NCBI RefSeq assembly: GCF_900101025.1
Contig: NZ_FMUH01000001.1
Span: 806,001 to 870,000, forward strand
DNA length: 64,000 bases
DNA from: Klenkia marina
GTDB lineage: Bacteria; Actinomycetota; Actinomycetes; Mycobacteriales; Geodermatophilaceae
Direction: 5' to 3'
In this document: positions 21,088 to 29,528 of the stretch, one piece after another
Layout: every line of letters begins with the position of its first letter
Position numbering within the stretch: position 1 is the stretch's first letter
The notes under the pieces: generated by a model
Told to the model about the DNA's origin: nothing
The model's database searches: none
Seen by the model: only the letters and a program-made list of their open reading frames with translations
Translations under genes and position numbers: made by a program

Positions 21088-24000
21088 GAGGTGCCCTCCG
21101 CGATGTGGTCCGGTGCGCTCTGGGTGGTGTCCGCGCCGGAGTCCTCACCGGTCATGTTCGTCTCCTCGACCGGCGAACGGCCACCGACCGGCACGCGGCC
21201 GCTCTTGACGCCGGCCCGCTGCCGGTAGCTCTCGACCAGGTCGACCAGCGCCGGGCCCCGCGGACGGCGACCGGCCTGGATGTCGCAGGTGGCGACCTTC
21301 GACTCCTGGATGTGCACGTTGGGGTCCATCACCACGCCGAACAGGTCGTTGCCGCTGTCGCCGGTGGAGATGCCCTGCTCGCCCCAGTGGTACGGGACGC
21401 CGATCTGGTGCACGACCCGCCCGCCGCCCACCTTCAGCGGCCGCATGCGCTCGGTGACCAGCACCCGCGCCTCGATCGCCGTGCGGGCGCTGACCAGCGT
21501 CGCCCAGCCGCCGTTCTCCAGCCCGCGCTCGTGCGCCAGCTGGGGGCTGACCTCCACGAAGAACTCGGGCTGCAGCTCGGCCAGGTAGGGCAGCGTGCGG
21601 CTCATGCCACCGGCCGTGTGGTGCTCGGTCAGCCGGTACGTGGTGAACGCGTACGGGTAGACGTCGCTGGTCGGCGGGTTGCTGCGGTTCCAGGCCGCCT
21701 CGATGACCTCACGCCCCGGGTTCGCCTGCTGCCGGTAGAGCAGGTTCGGCATCGGTGACTCGTCGGGCTCGTAGTGCGTCGGCAGCGGCCCGTCGGCCAG
21801 GCCCGACGGCGCGTACAGCCAGGCCTTCCCGTCGTTCTGCATGATGAACGCGTCGGCGCCGCTGATGCCGGCCGCGCCCTTCGCCCCGGGCTCGGGACGG
21901 TAGGACGGCGGCTTGGTCGCCTCGAAGTCCGGGACGTCGTGACCCGTCCACCTCTGGGCGTCCTCGTCCCACCAGACGTAGGCCTTGCGCTCGCTCCACG
22001 GCTTGCCCTCGGGGTCGGCCGAGGCGCGGTTGTAGAGCGTGCGGCGGTTGGCCGGCCACGCCCAGCCCCACTCCGGGGCCACCCAGTTCTGCTCGCGCCC
22101 GGGCTTGCGGCGGTCGGACTGGTTGACCTCGTCGGCGTAGACGCCGGTGTAGATCCAGCAGCCGGCCGTCGTCGTCCCGTCGTCCTTGAGCTCGGTGTAG
22201 CTCGAGAGCGCCTTGCCGTCCGGGCCCACGCCGTTGATCTCGCGCAGCACCGCCTCGGCCGACGGCTCGACCAACGGGCCGTGCGTCGGGTAGTCCCAGG
22301 TCAGCGCCTGCAGACCGCGGTCGCGCGGGTCGGTCGAGTCGCGCAGCCGGTCGCGCAGGATGCGGCCCAGGTGGAAGTAGAACCACAGGTCGCTGCGGGC
22401 GTCGTCCGGCGGCTCGATCGCCTGGCGGTGCCACTGCAGCACGCGCTGGGTGTTGGTGAAGGTGCCTTCCTTCTCCGTGTGCGTGGCCGCCGGCATGAAG
22501 AAGACCTCGGTGCCGATCTGGTCGGTGACCAGCTCGCCGGTGGCGATCTCGGGCGCGGTCTGCCAGAAGGTGGCCGACTCGATCATCTGCAGGTCGCGGA
22601 CGACGAGCCAGTCGAGGTTGGCCAGGCCCAGGCGCTGCATCTTGCCGTTGGCGTGCCCGACCGCAGGGTTCTCGCCGACCAGGAAGTAGCCGGGGATCTT
22701 GCCCTGGATCATGTCGGCGACCTGGCGGTACGAACCGTGGTCACCGTTGATCTTGGGCAGCAGGTCGTAGCACCAGTCGTTCTCGGCCGTCGCGGCGTCG
22801 CCGAACCAGGCCTTGAGCAGGCTGACCATGTAGGCCCGGGTGCCGCCCCAGAACCCGACCATCTCGTCGCCGACCTTGCAGAAGTCGTCGAGGGTGGCGT
22901 GCTCCTCGGCGTGCGGCATCGGCAGGTAGCCCGGCAGCAGGTTGTACAGCGTCGGGATGTCGGTGGAGCCCTGGATCGAGGCGTGCCCGCGCAGCGCGAG
23001 GATGCCGCCGCCGGGCCGGCCCATGTTGCCCAGCAGCGCCTGCAGGATGCCGGCGGTGCGGATGTACTGCACGCCGACGGTGTGGTGGGTCCAGCCGACC
23101 GAGTACACCCAGGCGGTGGTGCGGTCGCGGCCGGAGTTCGCCGTCACCGCGCGGGCGACGTCGAGGAACACCTCGGGCTCGATGCCGCAGATGTCGCCCA
23201 CCATCTCGGGGGTGTAGCGGGCGAAGTGCCGCTTCATCACCTGGTAGACGCTGCGCGGGTGCTGGAGGGTCGGGTCGGTCACCGGCTGGCCCAGCGAGTC
23301 CTTCTGCGGTGCCGGCGGGTCGATCTCGTCGGTGCCGGTGGCGCTCGGCTCGTGGGCGCCCTCGAACTGCCACGACGTCTTGTCGTAGCTCTTCGAGTCC
23401 TGGTCCCACCCGGAGAAGAGGCCGTCGAGGTCCTCGGTGTCGACGAAGTCCTCCCCGACCAGCGACGAGGCGTTGGTGTAGGCCAGCACGTAGTCGCGGA
23501 AGTCGAGCTCGTTCTCCAGCACGTAGGAGATCAGCCCGCCGAGGAACGCGATGTCGGTGCCCGCGCGCAGCGGCACGTGGGTGTCGGACACCGCCGACGT
23601 GCGGGTGAAGCGCGGGTCGATGTGGATGACCTTCGCCCCGCGCGCCTTCGCCTCCATCACCCACTGGAACCCGACCGGATGGCACTCGGCCATGTTCGAG
23701 CCCTCGATGACGATGCAGTCGGCGTTGACCAGGTCCTGCTGGAACCCGGTGGCCCCGCCGCGGCCGTACGTGGCACCCAGACCGGGCACCGTGGCGGAGT
23801 GCTATATGCGCGCCTGGTTCTCGATCTGGATCGCGCCCATGGCGCTGTACAGCTTCTTCATCAAGTAGTTCTCTTCGTTGTCCAGCGTCGCGCCACCGAG
23901 GCTGGCCAGCCCCATGGTGCGGTTGACTCGCTGGTCACCGTCGACGTCCTGCCAGCCCTTCTCCCGCGCGGCCAGCACGCGGTCGGCGATCATCTCCATC

Positions 24001-24371
24001 GCCTCGTCGAGGGCGAGGTCCTCCCACTCGGTGCCGTACGGACGCCGGTACTTCACGGTCGTCACACGGGTCGGCGAGGTGACCAGCTGCTTGCTGGCGC
24101 TGCCCTTGGGGCACAGCCGGCCGCGGCTGATCGGCGAGTCGGGGTCGCCCTCGATCTGCACGATCTGCTCGTCCTTGACGAACACCCGCTGGCCGCATCC
24201 CACGGCGCAGTAGGGGCAGATCGACTTCACGACCCGGTCGGCCGTGGCGGTGCGCGAGGTGATGCCCTCGGTCTTCCTGCTCCGCGCGGCCTGGCCCCGG
24301 CCCAAGGGGTCGGAGCCGGTCAGCTGGCGGAACACCGGCCACTGGTCGAGCCACGTCTTCACCAGCGTCAC
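21084..24371 (-). CDS. fdhA: Formate dehydrogenase alpha, selenoprotein with UAG codon
   Basis: Catalytic molybdenum or tungsten bis-MGD subunit oxidising formate to CO2; 1095 residues if UAG is read. It starts with GTG 24371. The N-terminal 4Fe-4S site is C52-x2-C55-x3-C59 ... C87 (CPYCAVGC, RLCPKG). At codon 190 (23802-23804) an in-frame TAG interrupts NQARI-HSATVPGLGATYGRG, exactly where homologues have Sec or Cys (ARV-U-H). The frame is open and conserved on both sides: molybdopterin-binding motifs, VYSVGWTHHTVGVQ and LGNMGRPGGGI follow. A hairpin with a GGUCU loop begins 11 bases after the TAG. UAG-coded Sec is known in Geodermatophilus and Blastococcus, so I read it as Sec rather than a broken gene. 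The sel genes needed are outside the window. Confidence 0.92.
23772..23790 (-). promoter_or_regulatory. SECIS-like hairpin after UAG codon
   Basis: On the mRNA strand GGUGCCC (23790-23784), loop GGUCU (23783-23779), then GGGUGCC (23778-23772). The stem has seven pairs, two of them G-U. The stem begins exactly 11 bases after the UAG at 23804-23802. Bacterial SECIS elements lie inside the reading frame just after the codon; the E. coli fdhF element also has a GGUCU-type apical loop and this spacing. SelB binding is inferred. Confidence 0.75.
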
Positions 24372-24566
24372 TGTGCCACCCGGAACCGCATCGTGCGCGG
24401 GGGCGGGGCGGACGGGTCCGCCCGTCCCACCGGCCGCACGACCCCCATGTGCCGCACGTCCCTGCGACACGCCGCCGACGCACTGTCGTCATGTCGCTTC
24501 GGAGTGTCACCATTCCCGCCGATCGGGTGCCGCACGGAGCACCGGGACGGGTGGAGGACTGCCAAG

Positions 24567-25817
24567 GTGGACGAGCACGTGATCGCACCGCGCCGCCCCC
24601 TGCCACCCGTCCCGGGCGTCGGCCCCGCAGCGGCCCCGCCGGTGGACGAGACCAGCTGGTACGACCCCCACGACCTGCTCGTCGACTCCGGCATCCACAC
24701 CGGCGGCACCGCGGCCGAGGCCGCCCGCGACCTGGTCGCCGAGTCCGGACGCCTGCTGGTGCTGGACGAGCAGCTCCTGGCCGCGCTCGACGCCGCCGCG
24801 AAGGCCGCCGAGGCCCGCCGGGCCCTGACCGCCGGCGCCGTCACGGCCGCGCCGGGCGGGCTGGCCGACCTCTTCGCCCCGCCCGCGGTCGGTGGCCCCT
24901 CGACCGCGGTGGCCCCGGTCCCCGCCCTCCCGCCGCTGCCCCTGCCGGTCCTCTCCACCCGCGCCGACCTGCTCCCCGTCGACGCCTTCCCGGCCCTCCA
25001 GGCCGCCGATGCCCAGGACGAGGGCGTCGACGCCCGTGACGACGACGACCTGGACGACGAGGGCCCCGACGAGGGCCACGACGTCGAGGCAGCCGAGCTC
25101 GAGGTGCACGCCGAGCCGGCCGCCCCCGCCGTGCCCGAGCTCGACGTCGCCGCCGAGTTCGCCCGGCACGACGACCTGGTCGAGACCGGCCGGCACGCAG
25201 CGCTGGACGACGCACCGGCCGGTACCGCCCTCGCCCTGACCGACACCGGCCGGCACCACCTGGCCGTCCGCGGCGACGACGAGCGCGACGGGTGGGCCGA
25301 CGACGTCCCCGCCCTCGGCACGCTGACCCACCGCACCCTCGTCACCCGGGGTTCCGGCCGGCGCTGGATCCCGGTGGGCGTCGGTGCCGGAGTGCTGTCC
25401 ATCGTCGCCGCAGTGCTGCTGACCAGCGGGTTCGCCTCGAACGGTCCGGCGACCGACACCGACGAGGCGGCGCGCACCGGCGCCAGCACGACCGAGGCCG
25501 CCGTGCCCAGTGCGACCACGACCACGCCGCCCCCGCCGGCGATGAACACCCTCGACCTCTCCGGGCCGGTCGTCGTCGACGACTCCGACCGACCCGCGGA
25601 CGACGACGCCGACCGCCCCGCCCCCACGAGCGCTGCCGGCCGCACCACCACCCCCGCCCCCGCCCCGGTCCAGCCGCAGGTCGCCGCGCCCCCGGCGGCC
25701 GACACCCCGGTGGTCGTGGAGACGCCTGCCGCCACGGCGAGCACGGCCACGTTGACCGCCGAGACCGCGCCCCCGCCCGTCGAACCGGTCACCCCGGAGA
25801 CCACGCCCTCGAACTGA
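24567..25817 (+). CDS. Single-pass membrane protein, Asp/Ala-rich
   Basis: Hypothetical 416-residue protein. It starts at GTG 24567 with GGAGG 10 bases upstream. Residues 1-265 are cytoplasmic, acidic and low-complexity, with helical parts such as EAARDLVAESGRLLVLDEQL and a D-D-D-D-L-D-D-E stretch. One transmembrane helix follows (about 267-290, WIPVGVGAGVLSIVAAVLLT). The outside tail of about 120 residues is Thr/Pro/Ala/Asp-rich and probably disordered, possibly within the cell wall. It is divergent from the formate dehydrogenase operon, with 195 bp between the starts in which no promoter is clear. No known family is recognised. The next gene encodes a similarly built protein, so the two may work together. 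Confidence 0.7.
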   Translation: MDEHVIAPRRPLPPVPGVGPAAAPPVDETSWYDPHDLLVDSGIHTGGTAAEAARDLVAESGRLLVLDEQLLAALDAAAKAAEARRALTAGAVTAAPGGLADLFAPPAVGGPSTAVAPVPALPPLPLPVLSTRADLLPVDAFPALQAADAQDEGVDARDDDDLDDEGPDEGHDVEAAELEVHAEPAAPAVPELDVAAEFARHDDLVETGRHAALDDAPAGTALALTDTGRHHLAVRGDDERDGWADDVPALGTLTHRTLVTRGSGRRWIPVGVGAGVLSIVAAVLLTSGFASNGPATDTDEAARTGASTTEAAVPSATTTTPPPPAMNTLDLSGPVVVDDSDRPADDDADRPAPTSAAGRTTTPAPAPVQPQVAAPPAADTPVVVETPAATASTATLTAETAPPPVEPVTPETTPSN

Positions 25818-25988
25818 ACCGGTCCCCCCACCGCGCGCACCCGCCCGTGCGCGATGTGTGAACGCGAACATCTCTCGGCGAGTCGCGGATGACACGCCGA
25901 TGTCGACTTCTCCGTCACGCATCGGAGTCACTACGTTGCTGATCCGTCAGGGACGAATGACACGCATGCAATTCACCGGGGGACAGAC

Positions 25989-26789
25989 GTGGGCGGACAC
26001 CGGCACAGCGCCGACACGGGCGGACGGCACGCCGGCCCACCCACGGGCGCCCGCAGCACCGCCGTCCCGTCGCGGCCGGTCCCGCTCCCCCCGCCCCCGC
26101 TGACCGGCGTCCGCGGCCCCGCCGCCGGCCCGTCCACCGGTTCCTCCCGGGGCCCGTCCACCGGCTCTTCCCGGGGCCCGTCCACCGGCTCTTCCCGGGG
26201 CCCGTCCACCGGGTCGTCCCGCGGCCCCGCCACGGGGTCACGGCGCGCGCCGGGTCGACGGGACCTGCGCTGGGTCCCGGTCGCGCTCGCCATCTGGATC
26301 GCCAGCTTCCTGGCCGTCCCGGCCGCCGTCCTGGTGCACGAGGCCGTGACCTCCGACGCCACCGCGGTGGAGAACGCAGCGGACACCCGCACCGACGACG
26401 GCCCCGCACCGGGCGCCGGCGCCGGTGCCGGCAGCACGGGTGCTGCCCCGGCCGACCAGCCCAGCACCGCGCCGAGCACCGCGGCGGTCCGGGTCGACGA
26501 CCCGGAACCGGCCGACGGCGCCGAGACGGTCGACGGGGCCACCCCGGCGGGGTCCGCCCCCGTCGGCGGTGCGGCACCGGCGGCGCCCTCGGCAGCGGTG
26601 GCCGGTGGTGCGGCGTCCGCCTCGCCGTCCCCCGCCCTGGCCGGCGGCCCGGCAGCACCGGCCAGCTCGTCGTCCAGCGCCGCCGCCACCGAAAGCCCCT
26701 CCTCCGCACGGGCGGAGGAGCCCGTCGCCCCCGAGGTCCCGGTCGAGGCCGCCCAGCTCGCCCCGGCCGAGGGCGCCCCAGCTTCCTGA
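25989..26789 (+). CDS. Single-pass membrane protein with tandem GPSTGSSR repeats
   Basis: Hypothetical 266-residue protein. GTG 25989 has GGGGGACA upstream. A basic, Pro-rich N-terminal region contains five tandem copies of an eight-residue unit (GPSTGSSR and variants, residues 47-86). One transmembrane helix follows (about 95-117, VPVALAIWIASFLAVPAAV). The external tail is Ala/Pro/Ser-rich with about 150 residues and no cysteine. The layout (disordered cytoplasmic head, one helix, low-complexity tail) matches the preceding gene. The 171-bp gap before it is comparatively AT-rich and may hold its promoter, but I see no clear hexamers. It lies 81 bp before the c-di-GMP operon. Function unknown. 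Confidence 0.65.
   Translation: MGGHRHSADTGGRHAGPPTGARSTAVPSRPVPLPPPPLTGVRGPAAGPSTGSSRGPSTGSSRGPSTGSSRGPSTGSSRGPATGSRRAPGRRDLRWVPVALAIWIASFLAVPAAVLVHEAVTSDATAVENAADTRTDDGPAPGAGAGAGSTGAAPADQPSTAPSTAAVRVDDPEPADGAETVDGATPAGSAPVGGAAPAAPSAAVAGGAASASPSPALAGGPAAPASSSSSAAATESPSSARAEEPVAPEVPVEAAQLAPAEGAPAS
26127..26246 (+). repeat. Five 24-bp tandem repeats within a gene
   Basis: Units begin at 26127, 26151, 26175, 26199 and 26223. The second and third are nearly identical (GGCCCGTCCACCGGCTCTTC as core); the first and fourth differ by a few bases; the fifth is degenerate. Each encodes GPSTGSSR or a close variant, so copy-number change would keep the frame. This is coding repeat, not a CRISPR. Confidence 0.9.
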
Positions 26790-26870
26790 TCCGCCGGCGA
26801 CCCGCCCCCGAGGGGTGAGGAGCCACCGCACGGGCTCAACGCGGGGTCCGCCGCGGCCGACCTGCCCTCT

Positions 26871-29528
26871 GTGAACCCTGGTCCCCCGCAGCCCCGCGGC
26901 GGACCCCGGGGCAGGGCGACCCCAGGTCGTGTGGCCGCCGGGGCCTGCCTGCTCGGCATCGGCACCCTCGTGTCGGCCGCGCTCCCGCAGCCGGCCGTGG
27001 ACGTCGGCGTCGCCTCCTGCGCCTCGCTGGCCTTCGTGGGCGCCCTGCTGGTGGGCGTGCCGGCCGGTCGGCGCAGCATCCACCGCGACGTCTGGGGCCG
27101 GTACCTGGTGGCGCTGCTCGTCGCCGCCGTCGGGGCCGCCGTGGCCCTGCACCTGCCGGGGTCGTCGATCCCGATGACCGTCGGCGCACTGCCCGGCATG
27201 CTGCTCACCGTCCGGCCGCTGCCGCGGCTGCTGCCCCCGGGCACCTGGCACCGGCTGCGGGCCCAGCTCGTCACGTCGCTGCTGCTGTTCGTCGTGGCCT
27301 GCCTGCTGTGCGCGCTGGCCGTCTTCGAGCTGCTCGCCGGACGCACCCTGCGCCTGGACTCCGCCTTCGACGCCACCCTGGCCGCGCTGTTCGCCACCCT
27401 TGCCCTGATGGTGGCGGTCGGGCTGCTGGTCGTCTCGGCCACCACCGGCGGACTGCGCCGGGTCGCCGTGCTCGCCCTCACCGGCCAGGTGGCGGTCAGC
27501 GCGGGCGTGGTGCTCATGGCCTTCTCCGACGAGGCGCAGGCAGCCTCGCCCCCGCTGATCGCGACGTCGGTCTGCGCCATCGCCGCCCTGGCCCTGCTGG
27601 TGTCGGCGGCGCTGCTCGACCGCGAGCACGACCGGCCGTCCGACGCAGCTGCCCTGCCGGTGCTGCCCGCCCTGCTGCCGCACGTGACCGCGACGACCGG
27701 TGGGCTGCTGCTGCTGGTCGGCGTCCTCGTGCACGGCCGGCTGGGTGTCGCGCAGACCGTGCTGGCCGGTGTCGGGCTGCTCCTGCTGACCGTGCACCAG
27801 TGGGTGACGCTGCGCGACGGTCGGGACCTCACGCACCGGCTGCAGCGCAGCGAGGCCTACTTCCGCGCCGTCGTGCGCTCCGCGGTCGACCCCGTGATCA
27901 TCCTCGACGCCGACCTCACCATCACCTGGTCCTCCCCGTCGTTCACCGCGATGCTGGGCCGCGGACCCGAGCGGATCGTCGGCGCCGACGTCCGGGTCGC
28001 CGTCCACCCCGACGACCGGGCCGCGCTGGCCGCCGGCCTGCTGGCCCCGCAGGACGACGCCGACCGCGAGGGCCGGACGATCACCGGTCGCGTTCGGCAC
28101 GACGACGGCCGCTGGCGGCTCGTGCAGAGCCGGGTGCGCGACCTGCGCGACGACCCCGACGTCGGGGCCCTGGTGCTGTACTGCCGCGACGTCACCCGGG
28201 ACGACGCCCCCGGCGCGGCCCCCGGAACGGCCCCCGCCGTCGTCGCCGAGACCGGCGGCGTCGACCCCGACACCGGCCTGCCCGACCGCAGCGCCCTGGT
28301 CGTCCGACTGGCCGACCTGGCCCGTACCCGCACGCCCGCCGCGCTGGTGAAGATCTGGGTGAGCGGCCTGGCCGACACCCACCGCGGCACCCCCGCACCG
28401 CCCGAGGCCCTCGTGGACCTCGCCGGCCGGTTCGCCCGCGTGCTGCGCACCGGGGACGAGCTGTGGCGCACCGGGACGCAGGAGTTCACGGTCCTGGTGC
28501 AAGGCAGCATCAGCGACGCCGAGACCCTGGCCCACCGCCTCGTGGGCACGGTGCCCGCCGACGCCCCGGTGCACGGGGTCCGGCTGTCCGCCTCGGCCGG
28601 CATCACCGGCCTGCAGGACGGCGACCCCGAGCCGGTGCAGGTGCTGCGCCGGGCCGGGATGGCGCTGGAGAGCGCGCGCACCGCCGGCCCCGGCCGGGTG
28701 CGGCGGCACTCCGTCGCCTCCCTCATCGCGCAGAACCGGCGCGAGGCCCTGCGCGCCGACCTCGCCGTCGCCCTGGGCCGCGGCGAGCTGCGCATGGTCT
28801 ACCAACCGGTCGTCGACCTGGTGCTGCAGCGCCCCGGGTCCGCCGAGGCGCTGATGCGCTGGCAGCACCCCACGTGGGGCGCGGTCTCCCCCGGGGAGTT
28901 CGTGCCGCTGGCCGAGGAGTCCACGATGGTGGTCGAGCTCGGGCGGTGGGCGCTGCGCACCGCCACCGCGCAGGTCGCCGGCCTGGGCCGCCCCGACCTC
29001 GCCGTCGCGGTGAACGTCGCCGCCCGGCACGTGCGCAGCGGCCAGCTGCTGACCGACGTGCAGGACGCGCTGCAGGCCAGCGGCCTGCCGGCCGGTCGGC
29101 TCACCCTGGAGCTCACCGAGTCGGTGCTGCTGGACGATGCCCACGTGACCGACGAGCTGGAGGCCCTGCGCCGGCTGGGGGTGCGCATCGCCGTCGACGA
29201 CTTCGGGACCGGCTGGTCCTCGCTGGCCTACCTCGTGGGCCTGCCCATCGACGTGCTCAAGATGGACCGCCAGTTCCTGGCCTCCCTCGAGTCCGACCCC
29301 CGGCACCAGGCCCTCTGCCGCTCCGTGCTCCACCTGGGCTCCAGCCTGGGCCTGGACGTCGTCGTCGAGGGTGTGGAGACCCCGCGCGAGCTGCAGCTGC
29401 TGCGCGACATGGGCCACCGGTTCGTGCAGGGCTTCCTGCTGGCCCGGCCCACCGAGCTCCCCGCGCTGGCCGGCGTCCTCGACGACGTCCCCGCAGCGGT
29501 CACCGGCGCACCGGGGGCACTGCGGTGA
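26871..29528 (+). CDS. Membrane PAS-GGDEF(degenerate)-EAL phosphodiesterase
   Basis: 885-residue sensor protein. About eight hydrophobic helices cover residues 20-310, a PAS domain about 325-435 (SEAYFRAVVRSAVDPVIILD), a GGDEF-like domain about 455-620 and an EAL domain about 630-875. The cyclase signature is broken (GTQEF instead of GGDEF), but an inhibitory-site RTGD sits five residues before it, so it may bind c-di-GMP. EAL motifs look intact: AEALMRW, a metal-site Asn in VNVAARH, LELTES, DDFGTG, LKMDRQF, VVEGVETP. It should therefore hydrolyse cyclic di-GMP at the membrane, perhaps controlled by the PAS input. It starts with GTG 26871 and overlaps the next gene by GTGA. Confidence 0.88.
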   Translation: MNPGPPQPRGGPRGRATPGRVAAGACLLGIGTLVSAALPQPAVDVGVASCASLAFVGALLVGVPAGRRSIHRDVWGRYLVALLVAAVGAAVALHLPGSSIPMTVGALPGMLLTVRPLPRLLPPGTWHRLRAQLVTSLLLFVVACLLCALAVFELLAGRTLRLDSAFDATLAALFATLALMVAVGLLVVSATTGGLRRVAVLALTGQVAVSAGVVLMAFSDEAQAASPPLIATSVCAIAALALLVSAALLDREHDRPSDAAALPVLPALLPHVTATTGGLLLLVGVLVHGRLGVAQTVLAGVGLLLLTVHQWVTLRDGRDLTHRLQRSEAYFRAVVRSAVDPVIILDADLTITWSSPSFTAMLGRGPERIVGADVRVAVHPDDRAALAAGLLAPQDDADREGRTITGRVRHDDGRWRLVQSRVRDLRDDPDVGALVLYCRDVTRDDAPGAAPGTAPAVVAETGGVDPDTGLPDRSALVVRLADLARTRTPAALVKIWVSGLADTHRGTPAPPEALVDLAGRFARVLRTGDELWRTGTQEFTVLVQGSISDAETLAHRLVGTVPADAPVHGVRLSASAGITGLQDGDPEPVQVLRRAGMALESARTAGPGRVRRHSVASLIAQNRREALRADLAVALGRGELRMVYQPVVDLVLQRPGSAEALMRWQHPTWGAVSPGEFVPLAEESTMVVELGRWALRTATAQVAGLGRPDLAVAVNVAARHVRSGQLLTDVQDALQASGLPAGRLTLELTESVLLDDAHVTDELEALRRLGVRIAVDDFGTGWSSLAYLVGLPIDVLKMDRQFLASLESDPRHQALCRSVLHLGSSLGLDVVVEGVETPRELQLLRDMGHRFVQGFLLARPTELPALAGVLDDVPAAVTGAPGALR

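Noticed and set aside
23802..24470. Formate dehydrogenase as two separate genes or a pseudogene split at TAG
   Set aside because: Sequence on both sides is conserved and in frame, the break falls exactly on the Sec codon position, and a SECIS-like hairpin follows.
21774..24566. Plus-strand frame opposite the formate dehydrogenase alpha gene, continuing into the gene at 24567
   Set aside because: Composition is that of an antisense shadow; the real start, with GGAGG before it, is 24567.
26127..26246. CRISPR-like array
   Set aside because: Units are contiguous without spacers and encode an in-frame peptide repeat.
26238..29417. Very long minus-strand frame (over 1000 codons) opposite the EAL gene
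   Set aside because: It is antisense to clear PAS and EAL domains, with Gly/Arg/Gln/His-rich composition typical of shadows of G/C-rich genes.
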